64,000 nucleotides of DNA. Origin: Azohydromonas lata NBRC 102462. GTDB taxonomy: Bacteria; Pseudomonadota; Gammaproteobacteria; Burkholderiales; Burkholderiaceae_C. Numbering within the stretch: the first letter of the stretch is position 1; every line of letters starts with the position of its first letter. Of the stretch, positions 30,910 through 40,873 are shown piece after piece. The stretch is from the NCBI RefSeq assembly GCF_001571085.1, contig NZ_BCTC01000002.1, positions 1 to 64,000 of the forward strand. The letters are read 5' to 3'. The notes under the pieces were generated by a model, which was not told where the DNA came from, searched no databases, and saw nothing but the letters and a program-made list of their open reading frames with translations. Made by a program: the position numbers and the translations under genes.

Positions 30910-31689
30910 ATGGTCCAGCGACCCGCCGTGCTGGTTACCGGCAGCGCCCGCCGCATAGGGCGCAGCATCGCCCTGGAGCTGGCCGCCCACGGCTGGGACG
31001 TGGCGCTGCACTGCCGCGGCTCGCAGGGCGAAGCGCACGACACCGCCGAGGCCGTGCGCGCCCTGGGCGCGCGCTGCGAGATCCTCAGCGCCGACCTGTG
31101 TGACGAGGCCGCCACGCGCGCCCTCGTCCCGGCGGCGGTGAGGGCTTTCGGCCGGCTGGACGCGGTGGTCAACAACGCCTCGCTGTTCGAGCACGACACG
31201 GTGGAGACCTTTTCCCATGCCGCCATGGAGCGGCAATGGAAGGCCAACACCGCCGCGCCCGTGCTGCTGGCGCAGGCGCTGCATGCCCACCTGGCCACGC
31301 GCGAGGGCGCGCGCGGCTGCGTGGTGAACCTGCTGGACCAGAAGCTGTGGAACCCGAATCCGGACCACTTGTCCTACACCCTGTCCAAGGCGGCTTTGGA
31401 GAGCGCCACCACGCTGCTGGCCATGGCGCTGGCGCCGCGGGTGCGCGTGGCGGGCGTGGCGCCCGGCGTCACGCTGCCCTCCGGGCCCATGGACGAGCGG
31501 CAGTTCCAGGCCGCGCATGCGATGACGCCCCTGGGCCGCTCCTCCACCGCCGAGGACATCGCGCACGCCGTGCGCTTCGTCCTCGAATCGCCGGCCATCA
31601 CCGGCACCACGCTGCTGGTGGATGGCGGCCAACACCTGGCACGCCAGGCGCGCGACGTGCTTTTCCTCGCGCCCACGAACACCGATTGA
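30910..31689 (+). CDS. Short-chain dehydrogenase, pteridine-reductase-like
   Basis: 259-aa SDR with the cofactor motif TGSARRIG (10-17), NNAS, and the catalytic SYTLSK. The Arg in TGxxxRxG marks pteridine reductases (PTR1, FolM) and predicts NADPH preference. folB, a pterin-pathway enzyme, starts four bases after its stop, so reduction of dihydropterins is the likely role. It could supply tetrahydromonapterin or back up dihydrofolate reductase; a general SDR cannot be excluded. Confidence 0.85.
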   Translation: MVQRPAVLVTGSARRIGRSIALELAAHGWDVALHCRGSQGEAHDTAEAVRALGARCEILSADLCDEAATRALVPAAVRAFGRLDAVVNNASLFEHDTVETFSHAAMERQWKANTAAPVLLAQALHAHLATREGARGCVVNLLDQKLWNPNPDHLSYTLSKAALESATTLLAMALAPRVRVAGVAPGVTLPSGPMDERQFQAAHAMTPLGRSSTAEDIAHAVRFVLESPAITGTTLLVDGGQHLARQARDVLFLAPTNTD

Positions 31690-31693
31690 AGTC

Positions 31694-32104
31694 ATGCAAA
31701 GCCTGCTCTCCCATCCCAGCCTCATGTCCTGCCGCAGGCTGTTCCTGCGCAACTACGAGGTCTGGATCAACATCGGCGTGCACGACTTCGAGAAGAAGGG
31801 CGAGCAGCGGGTGCTGATCAACGTGGAGCTCTACATCCCGCTGGCACTGTCCACGCCCAAGGCCGACGAGCTGGCCGAGGTGGTGGACTACGACTTCATC
31901 CGCCGCACCATCGCCGAGCGCGTCTCGCGCGGCCACATCCACCTGCAGGAAACGCTGTGCGACGACGTGCTGGCCCTCATGCTGGCCCACCCGCGCGTCA
32001 TGGCCGCGCGCGTGTCCACCGAAAAGCCCGACGTGTATCCCGACTGCGAGGCCGTGGGCGTTGAAGTCTTCGCGGTCAAGAACGACGAGTCCCAGGCCTC
32101 CTGA
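31694..32104 (+). CDS. folB: Dihydroneopterin aldolase
   Basis: Folate-pathway enzyme converting dihydroneopterin to 6-hydroxymethyl-dihydropterin. The 136-aa protein has the family features [19 protein letters not shown], the conserved Glu/Tyr of VVDYDFI, and [19 protein letters not shown]. It begins immediately after the SDR gene and ends eight bases before ttcA. Confidence 0.92.
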   Translation: MQSLLSHPSLMSCRRLFLRNYEVWINIGVHDFEKKGEQRVLINVELYIPLALSTPKADELAEVVDYDFIRRTIAERVSRGHIHLQETLCDDVLALMLAHPRVMAARVSTEKPDVYPDCEAVGVEVFAVKNDESQAS

Positions 32105-32112
32105 GCATCACC

Positions 32113-33090
32113 ATGAGCAGCATCCCCGCCCCCGCCCTGAACGGGCAAGACGCCGAACTGTCGGCGCAGACCCTGGCCCAGGCCCCCGCCGACGCCGACG
32201 AGGAGGCGCGCCGCGCCGAGAAGAAGGCTGCGTTCGAGATCAACAAATTAGCCAAGCGGCTGCACCGCCAGGTCGGCCAGGCCATTGCCGACTTCAACAT
32301 GATCGAGGAGGGCGACCGCGTCATGGTCTGCCTGTCCGGCGGCAAGGACAGCTTCACGCTGCTGGACATCCTGATGAACCTGCGCCAGCGCGCGCCCATC
32401 AAGTTCGAGCTGGTGGCCGTGAACCTGGACCAGAAGCAGCCCGGTTTCCCCGAGCACGTGCTGCCGGAGTACCTCAAGGGCCTGGGCATCCCGTTCCACA
32501 TCGAGAACCAGGACACCTACAGCATCGTCAAGAAGCACATCCCCGAGGGCAAGACGATGTGCAGCCTGTGCTCGCGGCTGCGCCGCGGCATCCTCTACCG
32601 CGTCGCGGGCGAGCTGGGCGCCACCAAGATCGCGCTGGGCCACCACCGCGACGACATGCTGCAGACGCTGTTCATGAACATGTTCTTCGGCAGCCGCATG
32701 AAGGGCATGCCGCCGAAGCTCGTGAGCGACGACGGGAAGAACATCGTCATCCGCCCGCTGGCCTACGCGGCCGAGACCGACATCGAGCGCTGGGCCGCGC
32801 ACCGGCAGTACCCCATCATTCCCTGCACCCTGTGCGGCAGCCAGGAGAACCTGCAGCGCGTGCAGATCAAGCAGATGCTGCGCGACTGGGACAAGCGCTT
32901 CCCCGGCCGCATCGACAACATGTTCACCGCCATGGGCAACATCGTCCCGTCGCACATGATGGACAAGCGGCTCTACGACTTCACGGGTCTCAAGGCCACG
33001 GGCCTGGCCGATCCGGAGGGCGACAAGGCCTTTGACCACGACGACGAGCCGCCGGTGCAGAACGTGGTGCAGCTGCAGCTCGACCGCTGA
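32113..33090 (+). CDS. ttcA: tRNA 2-thiocytidine synthetase TtcA
   Basis: Adds sulfur to C32 of certain tRNAs using an Fe-S cluster. The PP-loop SGGKDS (75-80) and the CxxC motif CSLC are visible in a 325-aa protein, and the later [13 protein letters not shown] is also diagnostic. The first 35 residues are Ala/Asp/Glu-rich and variable; the core starts at [11 protein letters not shown]. Third gene after the SDR and folB. Confidence 0.96.
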   Translation: MSSIPAPALNGQDAELSAQTLAQAPADADEEARRAEKKAAFEINKLAKRLHRQVGQAIADFNMIEEGDRVMVCLSGGKDSFTLLDILMNLRQRAPIKFELVAVNLDQKQPGFPEHVLPEYLKGLGIPFHIENQDTYSIVKKHIPEGKTMCSLCSRLRRGILYRVAGELGATKIALGHHRDDMLQTLFMNMFFGSRMKGMPPKLVSDDGKNIVIRPLAYAAETDIERWAAHRQYPIIPCTLCGSQENLQRVQIKQMLRDWDKRFPGRIDNMFTAMGNIVPSHMMDKRLYDFTGLKATGLADPEGDKAFDHDDEPPVQNVVQLQLDR

Positions 33091-33164
33091 ACCCCGGCGC
33101 GGGCGCCGGCCTCGCCTGGCGGGGCATGGCGCTTGCCGAACCCACCCGTCACGGGAGCCCCGTC

Positions 33165-33806
33165 ATGAAGTTCCACCGCCTGCCGCTTGCGCTGGCCGCC
33201 GCCGTCGCGGTCAGCGGCTGTGCCTCGCTCAACCAGGTGTCGTCCGACGTGGTGGGCTATGGCGCCTGGCCCGCCGGGCGCACGCCCGGGGGCCGCTACG
33301 TGTTCGAGCGGCTGCCCTCGCAGCAGGCCGAGCTGACGCTGCAGCAGCAGCTCGAAGACGCGGCGCGGCCCGCGCTGGCGCAGGCCGCCTTCACGCCCGC
33401 GGCCGACGCGGCGCAGGCCGCCGTGAGCGTGCAGGTCAACCTGCGCAACATGCGCTTTGAGCGGCTGGACTACGCCTGGGGTCCGTGGGGCGGCCCGTGG
33501 GGGCCGGCGTGGACGGTGCCGGGTCGGCGCTATCCGGGCTTCTGGGGCAACCCGTGGGGGCCGCCGTGGTGGGGGCCGTCCTTCAGCACGCCCTGGTACG
33601 AGCGCGAGGTGAGCGTGCTCATACGCGATCGCAACGGCGGCGCGGTGCTGTACGAGGGCCACGCGCGCAGCGACGGCGCGCTCGCCGGCAGCCCGGCGCT
33701 GTACGAGGCCATGTTCCGCGCCGCGCTGGCCGACTTCCCGCAGGGCAACCCCTCGCCGCGGCGCGTGAACGTGCCGCTGGAGGCGGAATCGGCCAAGGCG
33801 CCTTGA
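33165..33806 (+). CDS. DUF4136 lipoprotein
   Basis: 213-aa lipoprotein: signal with lipobox VSGC, so Cys20 is lipidated. The body looks like DUF4136 (R-Y-x-F-E-R near the start, then an oligomer-like end ALYEAMFRAALADFP). Residues about 105-140 are an unusual Trp/Gly/Pro-rich stretch with repeated WGP units. The ATG at 33165 is used because it begins the signal peptide and has GGAG upstream. Function unknown. Confidence 0.83.
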   Translation: MKFHRLPLALAAAVAVSGCASLNQVSSDVVGYGAWPAGRTPGGRYVFERLPSQQAELTLQQQLEDAARPALAQAAFTPAADAAQAAVSVQVNLRNMRFERLDYAWGPWGGPWGPAWTVPGRRYPGFWGNPWGPPWWGPSFSTPWYEREVSVLIRDRNGGAVLYEGHARSDGALAGSPALYEAMFRAALADFPQGNPSPRRVNVPLEAESAKAP

Positions 33807-33879
33807 GGGCCCGGCAGCAGCGTTGTGGGGCTGACAGGCAGCAGGTCCTGCCTCGCAGCTCACGTTGCGATAGGGGACC

Positions 33880-33913
33880 GCCTGGGTCCCCGCCTGCGCG
33901 GGGATGACGAGGT
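33880..33913. repeat. REP-like palindromic element
   Basis: TCCCCGC-CTGC-GCGGGGA hairpin followed by TGACGA. This resembles the short extragenic palindromes (gatTCCCCGCcttcGCGGGGAatgacg type) dispersed in many beta- and gammaproteobacterial genomes. It lies between convergent genes and may also act in termination. Only one copy was noticed in the window. Confidence 0.6.
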
Positions 33914-33946
33914 CGTGGGCGCGGCTCGCCGGCTTGCGGCGCACGC

Positions 33947-34822
33947 TCACCCCTTGGCCGGCGCCGCCAGCGCCCTGAAATCCATCTCCCACCCCTGCAG
34001 CCGCTCGCGTGCGGTGCGGCGCTGTTCCGGCGTGGTGAGGTTGTGGATCTCGGCGGCCAGGCCGCAGTTGAACTGCTCCAGCGCGGCCTGGTAGCGGTTT
34101 AAATCGTCCTGAGCAGGCGCCTGCAGGCGCTGCGCCAGGGCGCGCAGGGCGTCCTGCGCCTGCGCGGGCGTGGCGCCCTGCAGGCCGCGCAGGGTGCGCA
34201 GCACCTCCTGCTGGCGCGCCACGCGCAACTGCAGGGAGCGCTCGCCGTCGAAGGGCGTGTCGGCCTCCAGTTGGGCGATGCGCTCGCGCTGCGCGCGCTC
34301 CAGCCGCCCGTAGAGCTTTTCCGCCCGCTCCACCGTGCGCTTGTGCAGCGCCTGGCGCTGCGCGGCGGCGTCCGGCTTCACGAAGTCCGAGCGGTAGTCG
34401 CGGTTGACCTTGTCGAAGCGCTTCTGGATGTTCTTGAGCTGGTCGGCCTGCAGCGTCACGGCCAGCGCGGCCACGGTGGGCAGGCCGTGCGTGAAGGCGG
34501 CCTCGGCCCAGTGCTCGCCTTCGTCGCGCAGCGCGCACACCGCCGCAGGCGTGGTGTCGGCCGCGGTTTGCGGCTGCAGTTGCGCCAGCCGCGCGGCGTA
34601 GACGGGCAGTTGCGTGTGGCGGTGCCAGTCGAACCACTGGGCGATGGCCGCGCGCACGCGCGGGGCCTGCTCGTCGGTGAAGTCGGCGTAGCCGTCGGCC
34701 CACCAGTACAGCAGCTCATCCGCTTGCTTGTAGACCAGCCGCATGGCGCCGCAGCCGCCGAGCGCCAGCAGCAGCAGGGCCGCCGCGATAATCCGCCAAC
34801 CTCGCAAGGACTCAGTTTTCAT
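33947..34822 (-). CDS. DUF6279-like lipoprotein
   Basis: 291-aa lipoprotein with signal and lipobox LGGC. The mature part is mainly helical, starting with [25 protein letters not shown], a pattern I associate with DUF6279. Role unknown. The ATG chosen overlaps the glmU ATG on the other strand by two bases; an in-frame ATG pair 21-24 bases further upstream would deepen the overlap. Confidence 0.75.
   Translation of the reverse strand: MKTESLRGWRIIAAALLLLALGGCGAMRLVYKQADELLYWWADGYADFTDEQAPRVRAAIAQWFDWHRHTQLPVYAARLAQLQPQTAADTTPAAVCALRDEGEHWAEAAFTHGLPTVAALAVTLQADQLKNIQKRFDKVNRDYRSDFVKPDAAAQRQALHKRTVERAEKLYGRLERAQRERIAQLEADTPFDGERSLQLRVARQQEVLRTLRGLQGATPAQAQDALRALAQRLQAPAQDDLNRYQAALEQFNCGLAAEIHNLTTPEQRRTARERLQGWEMDFRALAAPAKG
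34787..34792 (+). promoter_or_regulatory. GATAAT -10-like box upstream of glmU
   Basis: GATAATCC lies 28 nt before the glmU ATG, inside the signal-peptide coding part of the divergent lipoprotein gene. An AAGGA Shine-Dalgarno follows. Confidence 0.4.
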
Positions 34823-36188
34823 GGCATCCAACGTCGTCATCATGGCCGCGGGCAAAGGCACCCGCATGAAGTCAGCGCTGCCCAAAGTGCTGCACAAGCT
34901 CGCCGGCCGCAGCCTGCTGCAGCATGTGCTGTCCACCGTGGAGGCGCTGGATTCGCGGCGCACGGTGGTCATCACGGGCCACGGCGCCGAAGCGGTGGAA
35001 GCCGCTGTGGCCGCACCCGGCCTCCAGTTCGTCCGCCAGATGCCTCAACTGGGCACGGGGCATGCCATCCAGCAGGCGTCGCCCGCGCTGGATGTGGCGC
35101 AGCAGACCACGCTCATCCTCAACGGCGACGTGCCGCTCATCCGCGCGCAGACGGCGCAGGCGCTGATCGAGGCCTGCGGCGGCCAGCGCCTGGCGCTGCT
35201 GACCATCGAGCTGGCCGACGCCAGCGGCTACGGCCGCATCGTCCGCGAGGGCGAGCAGGTGCGCGCCATCGTCGAGCACAAGGACGCCAGCGACGCCCAG
35301 CGCCGCATCCGCGAGGTCTACACCGGCATGATGGCCGCGCCCACGGCGCTGCTGCAGCGCTGGGTATCGCAACTGAACAACGACAACGCCCAGGGCGAGT
35401 ACTACCTGACCGACATCGTGGCCATGGCCGTGGCCGACGGCGTGCCGGTGGTGGCCACGCCCGCCGCGGGCGAGACCGAGGTGCTGGGCGTCAACAGCCC
35501 GGCGCAACTGGCCGACCTGGAGCGCCGCTTCCAGCGCCAGCAGGCCGAGGCGCTCATGGAAGCCGGCGTGCGGCTGATGGACCCGGCGCGCTTCGACCTG
35601 CGCGGCCAGCTCTCCTGCGGCCAGGACGTGGACATCGACGTGGGCTGCGTGTTCGAGGGCGAGGTGCAGTTGGGCGACGGCGTGCGCGTCGGCCCGCACT
35701 GCGTCATCCGCAACGCGCGCATAGGCGCGGGCGTGCAGATCGCCGCCTTCACCCACATCGACGGCGCGCAGGTGGGCAGCCAGGCGCAGATCGGCCCCTT
35801 CGCGCGGCTGCGCCCGGGTGCGCAACTGGCGGAGGAGGTGCACATCGGCAACTTCGTGGAGGTGAAGAACTCCACGCTGGCGCGCGGCGCCAAGGCCAAC
35901 CACCTGGCCTACCTGGGCGACGCCACGGTGGGCGCGCGCACCAACTACGGCGCGGGCTCCATCACCGCCAACTACGACGGCGTCAACAAGCACCGCACGG
36001 TGATCGGCGAGGACGTGCGCATCGGCTCCAACTGCGTGCTGGTGGCGCCGGTCGCCATCGGCGACCGCGCCACCATTGGCGGTGGCTCCACCATCAGCAA
36101 GGACGCCCCGGCCGACCAGCTCACCGTTGGGCGCGCCCGGCAGGTGTCGCTGTCGGGGTGGCAGCGGCCGGTGAAGAAGGCGAAGTAA
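34821..36188 (+). CDS. glmU: Bifunctional UDP-GlcNAc pyrophosphorylase/GlcN-1-P acetyltransferase
   Basis: Makes UDP-GlcNAc for peptidoglycan and LPS. The 455-aa protein begins with the uridyltransferase motif [20 protein letters not shown] and ends with a left-handed beta-helix acetyltransferase domain containing [20 protein letters not shown] and [11 protein letters not shown]. The start MASNVV was chosen because upstream frame sequence has no family similarity. Terminator 20 nt after the stop. Confidence 0.97.
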   Translation: MASNVVIMAAGKGTRMKSALPKVLHKLAGRSLLQHVLSTVEALDSRRTVVITGHGAEAVEAAVAAPGLQFVRQMPQLGTGHAIQQASPALDVAQQTTLILNGDVPLIRAQTAQALIEACGGQRLALLTIELADASGYGRIVREGEQVRAIVEHKDASDAQRRIREVYTGMMAAPTALLQRWVSQLNNDNAQGEYYLTDIVAMAVADGVPVVATPAAGETEVLGVNSPAQLADLERRFQRQQAEALMEAGVRLMDPARFDLRGQLSCGQDVDIDVGCVFEGEVQLGDGVRVGPHCVIRNARIGAGVQIAAFTHIDGAQVGSQAQIGPFARLRPGAQLAEEVHIGNFVEVKNSTLARGAKANHLAYLGDATVGARTNYGAGSITANYDGVNKHRTVIGEDVRIGSNCVLVAPVAIGDRATIGGGSTISKDAPADQLTVGRARQVSLSGWQRPVKKAK

Positions 36189-36208
36189 ACGCCTCCCGCA
36201 GGAACAGC

Positions 36209-36231
36209 AAAGGCCGCACGAAGCGGCCTTT
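36209..36231 (+). terminator. Terminator after glmU
   Basis: AAAGGCCGC-ACGAA-GCGGCCTTT stem-loop followed by TGCCGTTTT, between convergent glmU and the NDUFA9-like gene. Confidence 0.8.
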
Positions 36232-36267
36232 GCCGTTTTCAGGGCCGGCGGCGGCCCGGGGGCGGCG

Positions 36268-37221
36268 TCAGCCGCGCCGCGCGCGAGCCCGCAGCAAGTC
36301 CAGCCGCTGGCAGCCGTGTCGCGCCGAGAGGTATTCCGGCGCGATGGCCGAGACGGCCGCGGGCTGTATGCCCAAGGCCTGCAGCCCCGGGAGCTGGCCG
36401 CTGGCGACGTTGTCCACCTTCATGGAGTCCAGGTTGTCGCCGGACATCAGCGGCTCGCCGGGCAGCAGTTGCATGAAGCCGGCCTGCAGCCGGCCCACGG
36501 CGTCCGGCAGCGGAATGATGGGGCGCTCATGCCCGCAGGCGCGCCCGGCCAGCTGCACCAGCTCGGCCAGCGTGTACACGTGCGGGCCGGCCAGCTCGTA
36601 GGTCTGGCCTGTGGTGGTGTGCGGGTCTTCCAGGCACTTGAGCAGCGCCCGCGCCACGTCGTGCACCCACACGGGCTGGAAGCGGGCGTGGGCGCCGGCC
36701 AGCGGCATCACCGGGGCCCAGGCCTGCAGCCTGGCGAACAGGTTCAGGAAATGGTCCTCCTCGCCGAAGATCACCGAGGGGCGCAGGAGAGTCACGTCCA
36801 GGCCCGAGGTCAGCAGCGCGGCCTCGCCGGCAGCCTTGGAGCGCAGGTAGCGCGACGGCGCGTCCGGCGCCGCGCCCAGGGCGCTGACGTGGACGATGCG
36901 CCGCACGCCCGCGACGCGGCAGGCATGCACGAGCTTGCGCGGCAGCTCGGCGTGCACGCGGCGAAAGCGCGCCTCGTCGCCGTGCAGGACGCCCACCAGG
37001 CTCACCGCCGCGTCGCAGCCCTGCAGCAGCCGCGCCAGCGCCGCCTCGTCGTGGATGTCGGCCTGCACCATCTGCACGTCCGGCAGCGCCAGCAGGGCGC
37101 GGCGCTGGCCGGTGTGGCGCGTGGGCACCACGACCTCGGTGTCGGGATGGCGCTCGGCCAGTTGGGCACACAGGGCCCGGCCCACGAAGCCGGTGCCGCC
37201 CAGGATGAGAACTCGCTTCAT
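36268..37221 (-). CDS. NDUFA9-like atypical SDR
   Basis: 317-aa NAD(P)-binding protein of the extended/atypical SDR class related to complex I subunit NDUFA9. The Rossmann motif GGTGFVG follows MKRVLIL, and RRIVHVSALGA and YLRSKAAGE (catalytic-type Tyr/Lys) are visible. Substrate unknown. It follows the lytic transglycosylase gene by about 50 nt on the same strand, so the two may form an operon. Confidence 0.85.
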   Translation of the reverse strand: MKRVLILGGTGFVGRALCAQLAERHPDTEVVVPTRHTGQRRALLALPDVQMVQADIHDEAALARLLQGCDAAVSLVGVLHGDEARFRRVHAELPRKLVHACRVAGVRRIVHVSALGAAPDAPSRYLRSKAAGEAALLTSGLDVTLLRPSVIFGEEDHFLNLFARLQAWAPVMPLAGAHARFQPVWVHDVARALLKCLEDPHTTTGQTYELAGPHVYTLAELVQLAGRACGHERPIIPLPDAVGRLQAGFMQLLPGEPLMSGDNLDSMKVDNVASGQLPGLQALGIQPAAVSAIAPEYLSARHGCQRLDLLRARARRG

Positions 37222-37272
37222 GACGGTCTCCAGGTGACGGACTGCTTGCACTGGCAAATGACAGGCGCGGCC

Positions 37273-39270
37273 TTACGGCAGTTCAGCGTCCGGCGCGCGC
37301 GTACCGGGCCCAATGGTGGCGCCCAGGCGCGACTTCAGGCTCATGGGCTGCCCGGCGATGAGCGCGGCGTAGTCCACCGCGTTGGACAGCACCTTCTGCA
37401 CGTAGTCGCGCGTCTCGTTGAAGGGGATGCTCTCGGCCCACACCGCGGCCTCCAGCGTGCCGCCCTCGCTCCAGCGCCGCGGCCGGCCCGGGCCGGCGTT
37501 GTAGGCCGCGGCGGCCAGGGCCTGGTGGCCCTCGAAGCTGTCCAGCACGAGTTTCAGATAGCCCGTGCCGATCTTGAGGTTGGTGTCGCGGTCGGTGATG
37601 AGGTCGCCGGAGTAGGGAATGCCCAGCTTCTTGGCCGTCCAGCGCGCGGTGGCGGGCATGACCTGCATCAGCCCCGAGGCGCCCACGTGCGAGCGCGCGT
37701 CGGTGATGAAGCGCGACTCCTGCCGTATGAGGCCGTAGACGTAGGCCGGGTCCAGGCCGATGGCGCGCGCCTCGCGCAGCACCGCCTGGCGGTGCGGCAT
37801 GGGGAAGCGCTGGTTCATGTCGATCTCGTCGCGGGTCTTCTCGCTGGTGTTGATGCAGCGGTCCCACACCTCGCGCTCGCAGGCGCGCTGCGCGGCGGCC
37901 AGCAGCGCGCGGTCGTCCATGCCGCGCAGCGTGAAATTCCACTCGCGCACGCCCTCGTTGCGCAGGCCGATGTCTATGAGCTGCAGCGCGCGCGACAGGC
38001 CCGGGTTGGCGTTGGCCGCCTCGCGCTCGGCCTTGCTCAGGGGCTGGGGGGTGGGCGGCAGCGCGGGCTTGCGGCCCAGTTCCTCGGCGGCGAGCTTGCC
38101 GTAGTAGCCCACGCCGGTGGCGATGCCCGCCAGCGCCTGCTGCGCCTGCTGGCGCACGGGGTCGCCGTCGGCGCCGCGCACGGCTTCGGCCAGCACGGCG
38201 CGGGACTTCCAGTACACCCACACCGGTTCGCGCTGGCGTGCGCCGGGCATGGCGTCCACGGCGTCGCGCACCAGGGCCCAGCGCTGTGGGCTGCCGCGCA
38301 GCGCGGCGCGCGCCTGCCAGGCCAGCATGTCCTCGCTCCACGCCACCTTGGGGCCGGGCGCCACGGCCAGGGCGCCGGCGCGCAGGTACCACTCCGAGGC
38401 CTGCGGCAGCAGTTTCAGCGCGCCCTGCAGGCCCACCTGGCCCCACACCCAGCCGGCGAGCTGCGGCGGCAGGCGGTTTTGCCAGTCCTGCGCCAGGGTG
38501 GCGGCGCTTTCGGGGTCGGACGCGGCGGCGCGGGCCAACGCCAGCGCGGTGAGCTCGGCACCGGTGCGGTCGCCGGCCGAGGCCTTGCGGGCCAGGTAGC
38601 GCGGGGGCTGGCTGAAGGCGTCGCTGACGCTGGCGGTCAGGCCCGGCACGTTCAGCAGCGCCGCGGCGGCCATCGCGGCCTTGGGCCGGTTGCCCTCGGC
38701 GGCCAGGCGCACCTTCTGCCAGATCTCGTCGGTGCTGAACACGCCGGCGCGAACCAGCGTGGAGGCCAGCAGGTGGCAGCCGTCGTCCAGGTCGCGCTGC
38801 GCGAACCAGGCCTCGCGCGCGGCCTCGCGCACGTCCTTGCCGGCGAGATGGTCGGAGAGCAGCGCGTAGCAGCTGACCTCGCGGTCGTCGTTCATGCGAA
38901 AGCGCGGGTAGTCGCGGCTGAAGGCCGACCAGTCGCGGCGGCGGCCCAGCTCCAGCAGCCAGTCGTTGCGCAGCCGGTCTTCGACGTAGGTGCCGCTCCA
39001 GCGCGTGTAGAAGGCTTCGACCTCATCGGTCGTGGCCTGCGCCAGGCGGTTGCCGAGCTCCCAGTACTCGACCCAGGAGGCCAGCGGGTGCTGTTCGGCG
39101 TTGACCAGGCTGCGCGCGGCGGCGAGCTTCATGCGGTCGCGCTTGCGCAGCGCGTCGCGGGCCTCCACCACGATGTCGTCGCCGCTTTGGGCATGGGCGG
39201 CGGGAAGGGCGCAGGGCAGGGCGGACAGCAGCGCAAGCGACAGCGCGGCCAGGCGGAAATGGCGGTTCAT
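37273..39270 (-). CDS. Soluble lytic murein transglycosylase (Slt-like)
   Basis: Periplasmic enzyme that cleaves peptidoglycan glycan strands. The 665-aa protein has a signal peptide ending AHAQS, a long alpha-superhelical domain like Slt70, and a C-terminal catalytic domain with IRQESRF (catalytic Glu), GLMQVMPATA and AAYNAGPGRPRRW. The chosen ATG begins the signal peptide. No purine-rich Shine-Dalgarno precedes it: the mRNA leader is instead pyrimidine-rich with CCUCC copies. Confidence 0.92.
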   Translation of the reverse strand: MNRHFRLAALSLALLSALPCALPAAHAQSGDDIVVEARDALRKRDRMKLAAARSLVNAEQHPLASWVEYWELGNRLAQATTDEVEAFYTRWSGTYVEDRLRNDWLLELGRRRDWSAFSRDYPRFRMNDDREVSCYALLSDHLAGKDVREAAREAWFAQRDLDDGCHLLASTLVRAGVFSTDEIWQKVRLAAEGNRPKAAMAAAALLNVPGLTASVSDAFSQPPRYLARKASAGDRTGAELTALALARAAASDPESAATLAQDWQNRLPPQLAGWVWGQVGLQGALKLLPQASEWYLRAGALAVAPGPKVAWSEDMLAWQARAALRGSPQRWALVRDAVDAMPGARQREPVWVYWKSRAVLAEAVRGADGDPVRQQAQQALAGIATGVGYYGKLAAEELGRKPALPPTPQPLSKAEREAANANPGLSRALQLIDIGLRNEGVREWNFTLRGMDDRALLAAAQRACEREVWDRCINTSEKTRDEIDMNQRFPMPHRQAVLREARAIGLDPAYVYGLIRQESRFITDARSHVGASGLMQVMPATARWTAKKLGIPYSGDLITDRDTNLKIGTGYLKLVLDSFEGHQALAAAAYNAGPGRPRRWSEGGTLEAAVWAESIPFNETRDYVQKVLSNAVDYAALIAGQPMSLKSRLGATIGPGTRAPDAELP

Positions 39271-39426
39271 GGAGGAGCGACAGGAGGAGAACCGGCTGAA
39301 TCTAGCGCAGCGCGGGCCCGGTCCAAGCGTGCAAAAAATGCCCTGCCGCCGTGCACGGCATAGCAGGCTCAATTCCCGTTCGAAAACATCGCCTTGGCGT
39401 GAAAAGCGGCCGGTGCGCGCAGTGCC

Positions 39427-40398
39427 TCAGGCCGCCGGCGCGGCGTCCTCGCCCAGCGCCAGGCACGAGGCCGCGGCCTGCGCCAGCAGCCACTGCTGCA
39501 GTTGCGCCAGCTCCGGGCGCGGCCGCGTGGCGCGCCCGGTGATGAGCCAGTAGGCGTAGGGCGAGTGCGCGCGCGCGGCCGCGCCAAAGGGCTCCACCAG
39601 CTCGCCGCGGGCGAGCGACTCGTGCACCAGCGCCAGCCGCGCCAGCGCCACGCCCTGGCCGGCCAGCGCGGCCTGCACCTGCTGGTACGTGAAGTTCAGG
39701 TAGATCCAGCGCGCGGGCTCCAGCCGCGGCACGCCCTGCTGGCGCAGCCAGTGGCGCCAGCTCAGGTACTCGGCGGAGGGGCGGTTGTCGTCCTCCTCCA
39801 GCAGGGTGTGCCGCGCCAGGTCGGCGGGCGACTCCAGCGGCGGCGCCAGGCCCGCGCGCGATTGGGCCAGGTAGCCGGCGTTGACCACGGGCGTGAGCCG
39901 CTCGCCGAAGAGGCGCTGCGAGTCCGGCGGCACGGCGCTGGGCAGGGTGTAGCGCAGCACGAGGTCGACCTCGGGGTCGTCGAGGTCGGCCATGTTGTCG
40001 GTGGCGCTGACGCGGATGTCGATGTCGGGGTGCTGGCGCTGGAAGGCTTCCAGCCGCGGCAGCAGCCACAGCGAGGCCAGCGACGCGAAGGTGGAGATGC
40101 TCACCTGGCGCCGCCCGCGTGCCAGGCGGATCTGGCGCACCGTGGCGTCCAGCCGCTCCAGCATGGGCAGCACGGCGCGCTGCAGCGTGGCGCCGGCGGT
40201 GGTGAGCTCCACGTGGCGCGTGCCGCGCGTGAAGAGCTGTGCGCCCACCTCCTCTTCCAGCGCCTGGATCTGGCGGCTCACGGCCGACTGCGTGAGGTGC
40301 AGCTCCTGCGCCGCGGCGCGAAAGCTCAGCAGCCGCGCCACGGCCTCGAAGCTGCGCAGCGCGCCGACGGAGAGCGGGCGGTGGGGCACTCTATTCAT
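39427..40398 (-). CDS. LysR-type transcriptional regulator (GcvA-like)
   Basis: 323-aa regulator. The N-terminal winged helix ([31 protein letters not shown]...) is followed by a substrate-binding domain with the GcvA-subgroup features [16 protein letters not shown] and DVDLVLRY-like sequence. The effector is unknown. It is divergent from a DUF2917 gene, the usual arrangement for a LysR regulator and a target. Confidence 0.93.
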   Translation of the reverse strand: MNRVPHRPLSVGALRSFEAVARLLSFRAAAQELHLTQSAVSRQIQALEEEVGAQLFTRGTRHVELTTAGATLQRAVLPMLERLDATVRQIRLARGRRQVSISTFASLASLWLLPRLEAFQRQHPDIDIRVSATDNMADLDDPEVDLVLRYTLPSAVPPDSQRLFGERLTPVVNAGYLAQSRAGLAPPLESPADLARHTLLEEDDNRPSAEYLSWRHWLRQQGVPRLEPARWIYLNFTYQQVQAALAGQGVALARLALVHESLARGELVEPFGAAARAHSPYAYWLITGRATRPRPELAQLQQWLLAQAAASCLALGEDAAPAA

Positions 40399-40415
40399 GA
40401 TCAGGGCGCATCAAT

Positions 40416-40463
40416 CAAGGCTTGTGAAGTCATTGGACCGGCAGGGGGTATCGCCACGATAGT
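40416..40463. promoter_or_regulatory. LysR/DUF2917 divergent control region
   Basis: The 94-nt gap contains the small palindrome CAAG-G-CTTG (40416-40424), a candidate LysR half-site pair, and a possible promoter towards the DUF2917 gene, TTGGAC (40433) and GATAGT (40458) with 19-bp spacing. Both are weak matches. Confidence 0.35.
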
Positions 40464-40492
40464 AGAGCTGTGACGGACGCCAGGAGGCCCAC

Positions 40493-40873
40493 ATGAAGAC
40501 GCAGATTTTGATGCCTGAAACGCAACGCTCGCAAGGCGCCGCCGCGCCGGTGTGGACGCTGTCGCGCCGGCAGGCGCGGCGTCTGGCGGCCACGCGCCAC
40601 CGCCGTTTCCTGCGCGTGCTGGAGGGCGAGTTGTGGGTCACGCCCAGCGCCGGCGCGCGCAGCGCCAGCGAGGACTTGTGGCTGCGCGCCGGCCAGCGGC
40701 TGGAGTTGCCCGCCGGGGTGGAGTTCGTGGCCGAGGGTTGGCGCGACAGCCGCTTCGAGCTGCTGCTGGCGCCGGGGCCGGTGGCCGCGTGGAGCGCGCA
40801 GTGGCTGCGGCCGCTGCTGTCGCGCGTGCACCGCGCCTTGCGCGGACGCGGCGCCCCGCTGGCTGCGGGCTGA
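40493..40873 (+). CDS. DUF2917 domain protein
   Basis: 126-aa protein with the DUF2917 core: an N-terminal W-x-L start, LRVLEGELWVTP, a DLWLRAGQRLELPAG segment like a small cupin-type beta barrel, and VEFVAEGW. The C-terminus is Arg-rich. Function unknown. AGGAGG precedes the ATG. Divergence from the LysR gene suggests it is regulated by that protein. Confidence 0.82.
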   Translation: MKTQILMPETQRSQGAAAPVWTLSRRQARRLAATRHRRFLRVLEGELWVTPSAGARSASEDLWLRAGQRLELPAGVEFVAEGWRDSRFELLLAPGPVAAWSAQWLRPLLSRVHRALRGRGAPLAAG

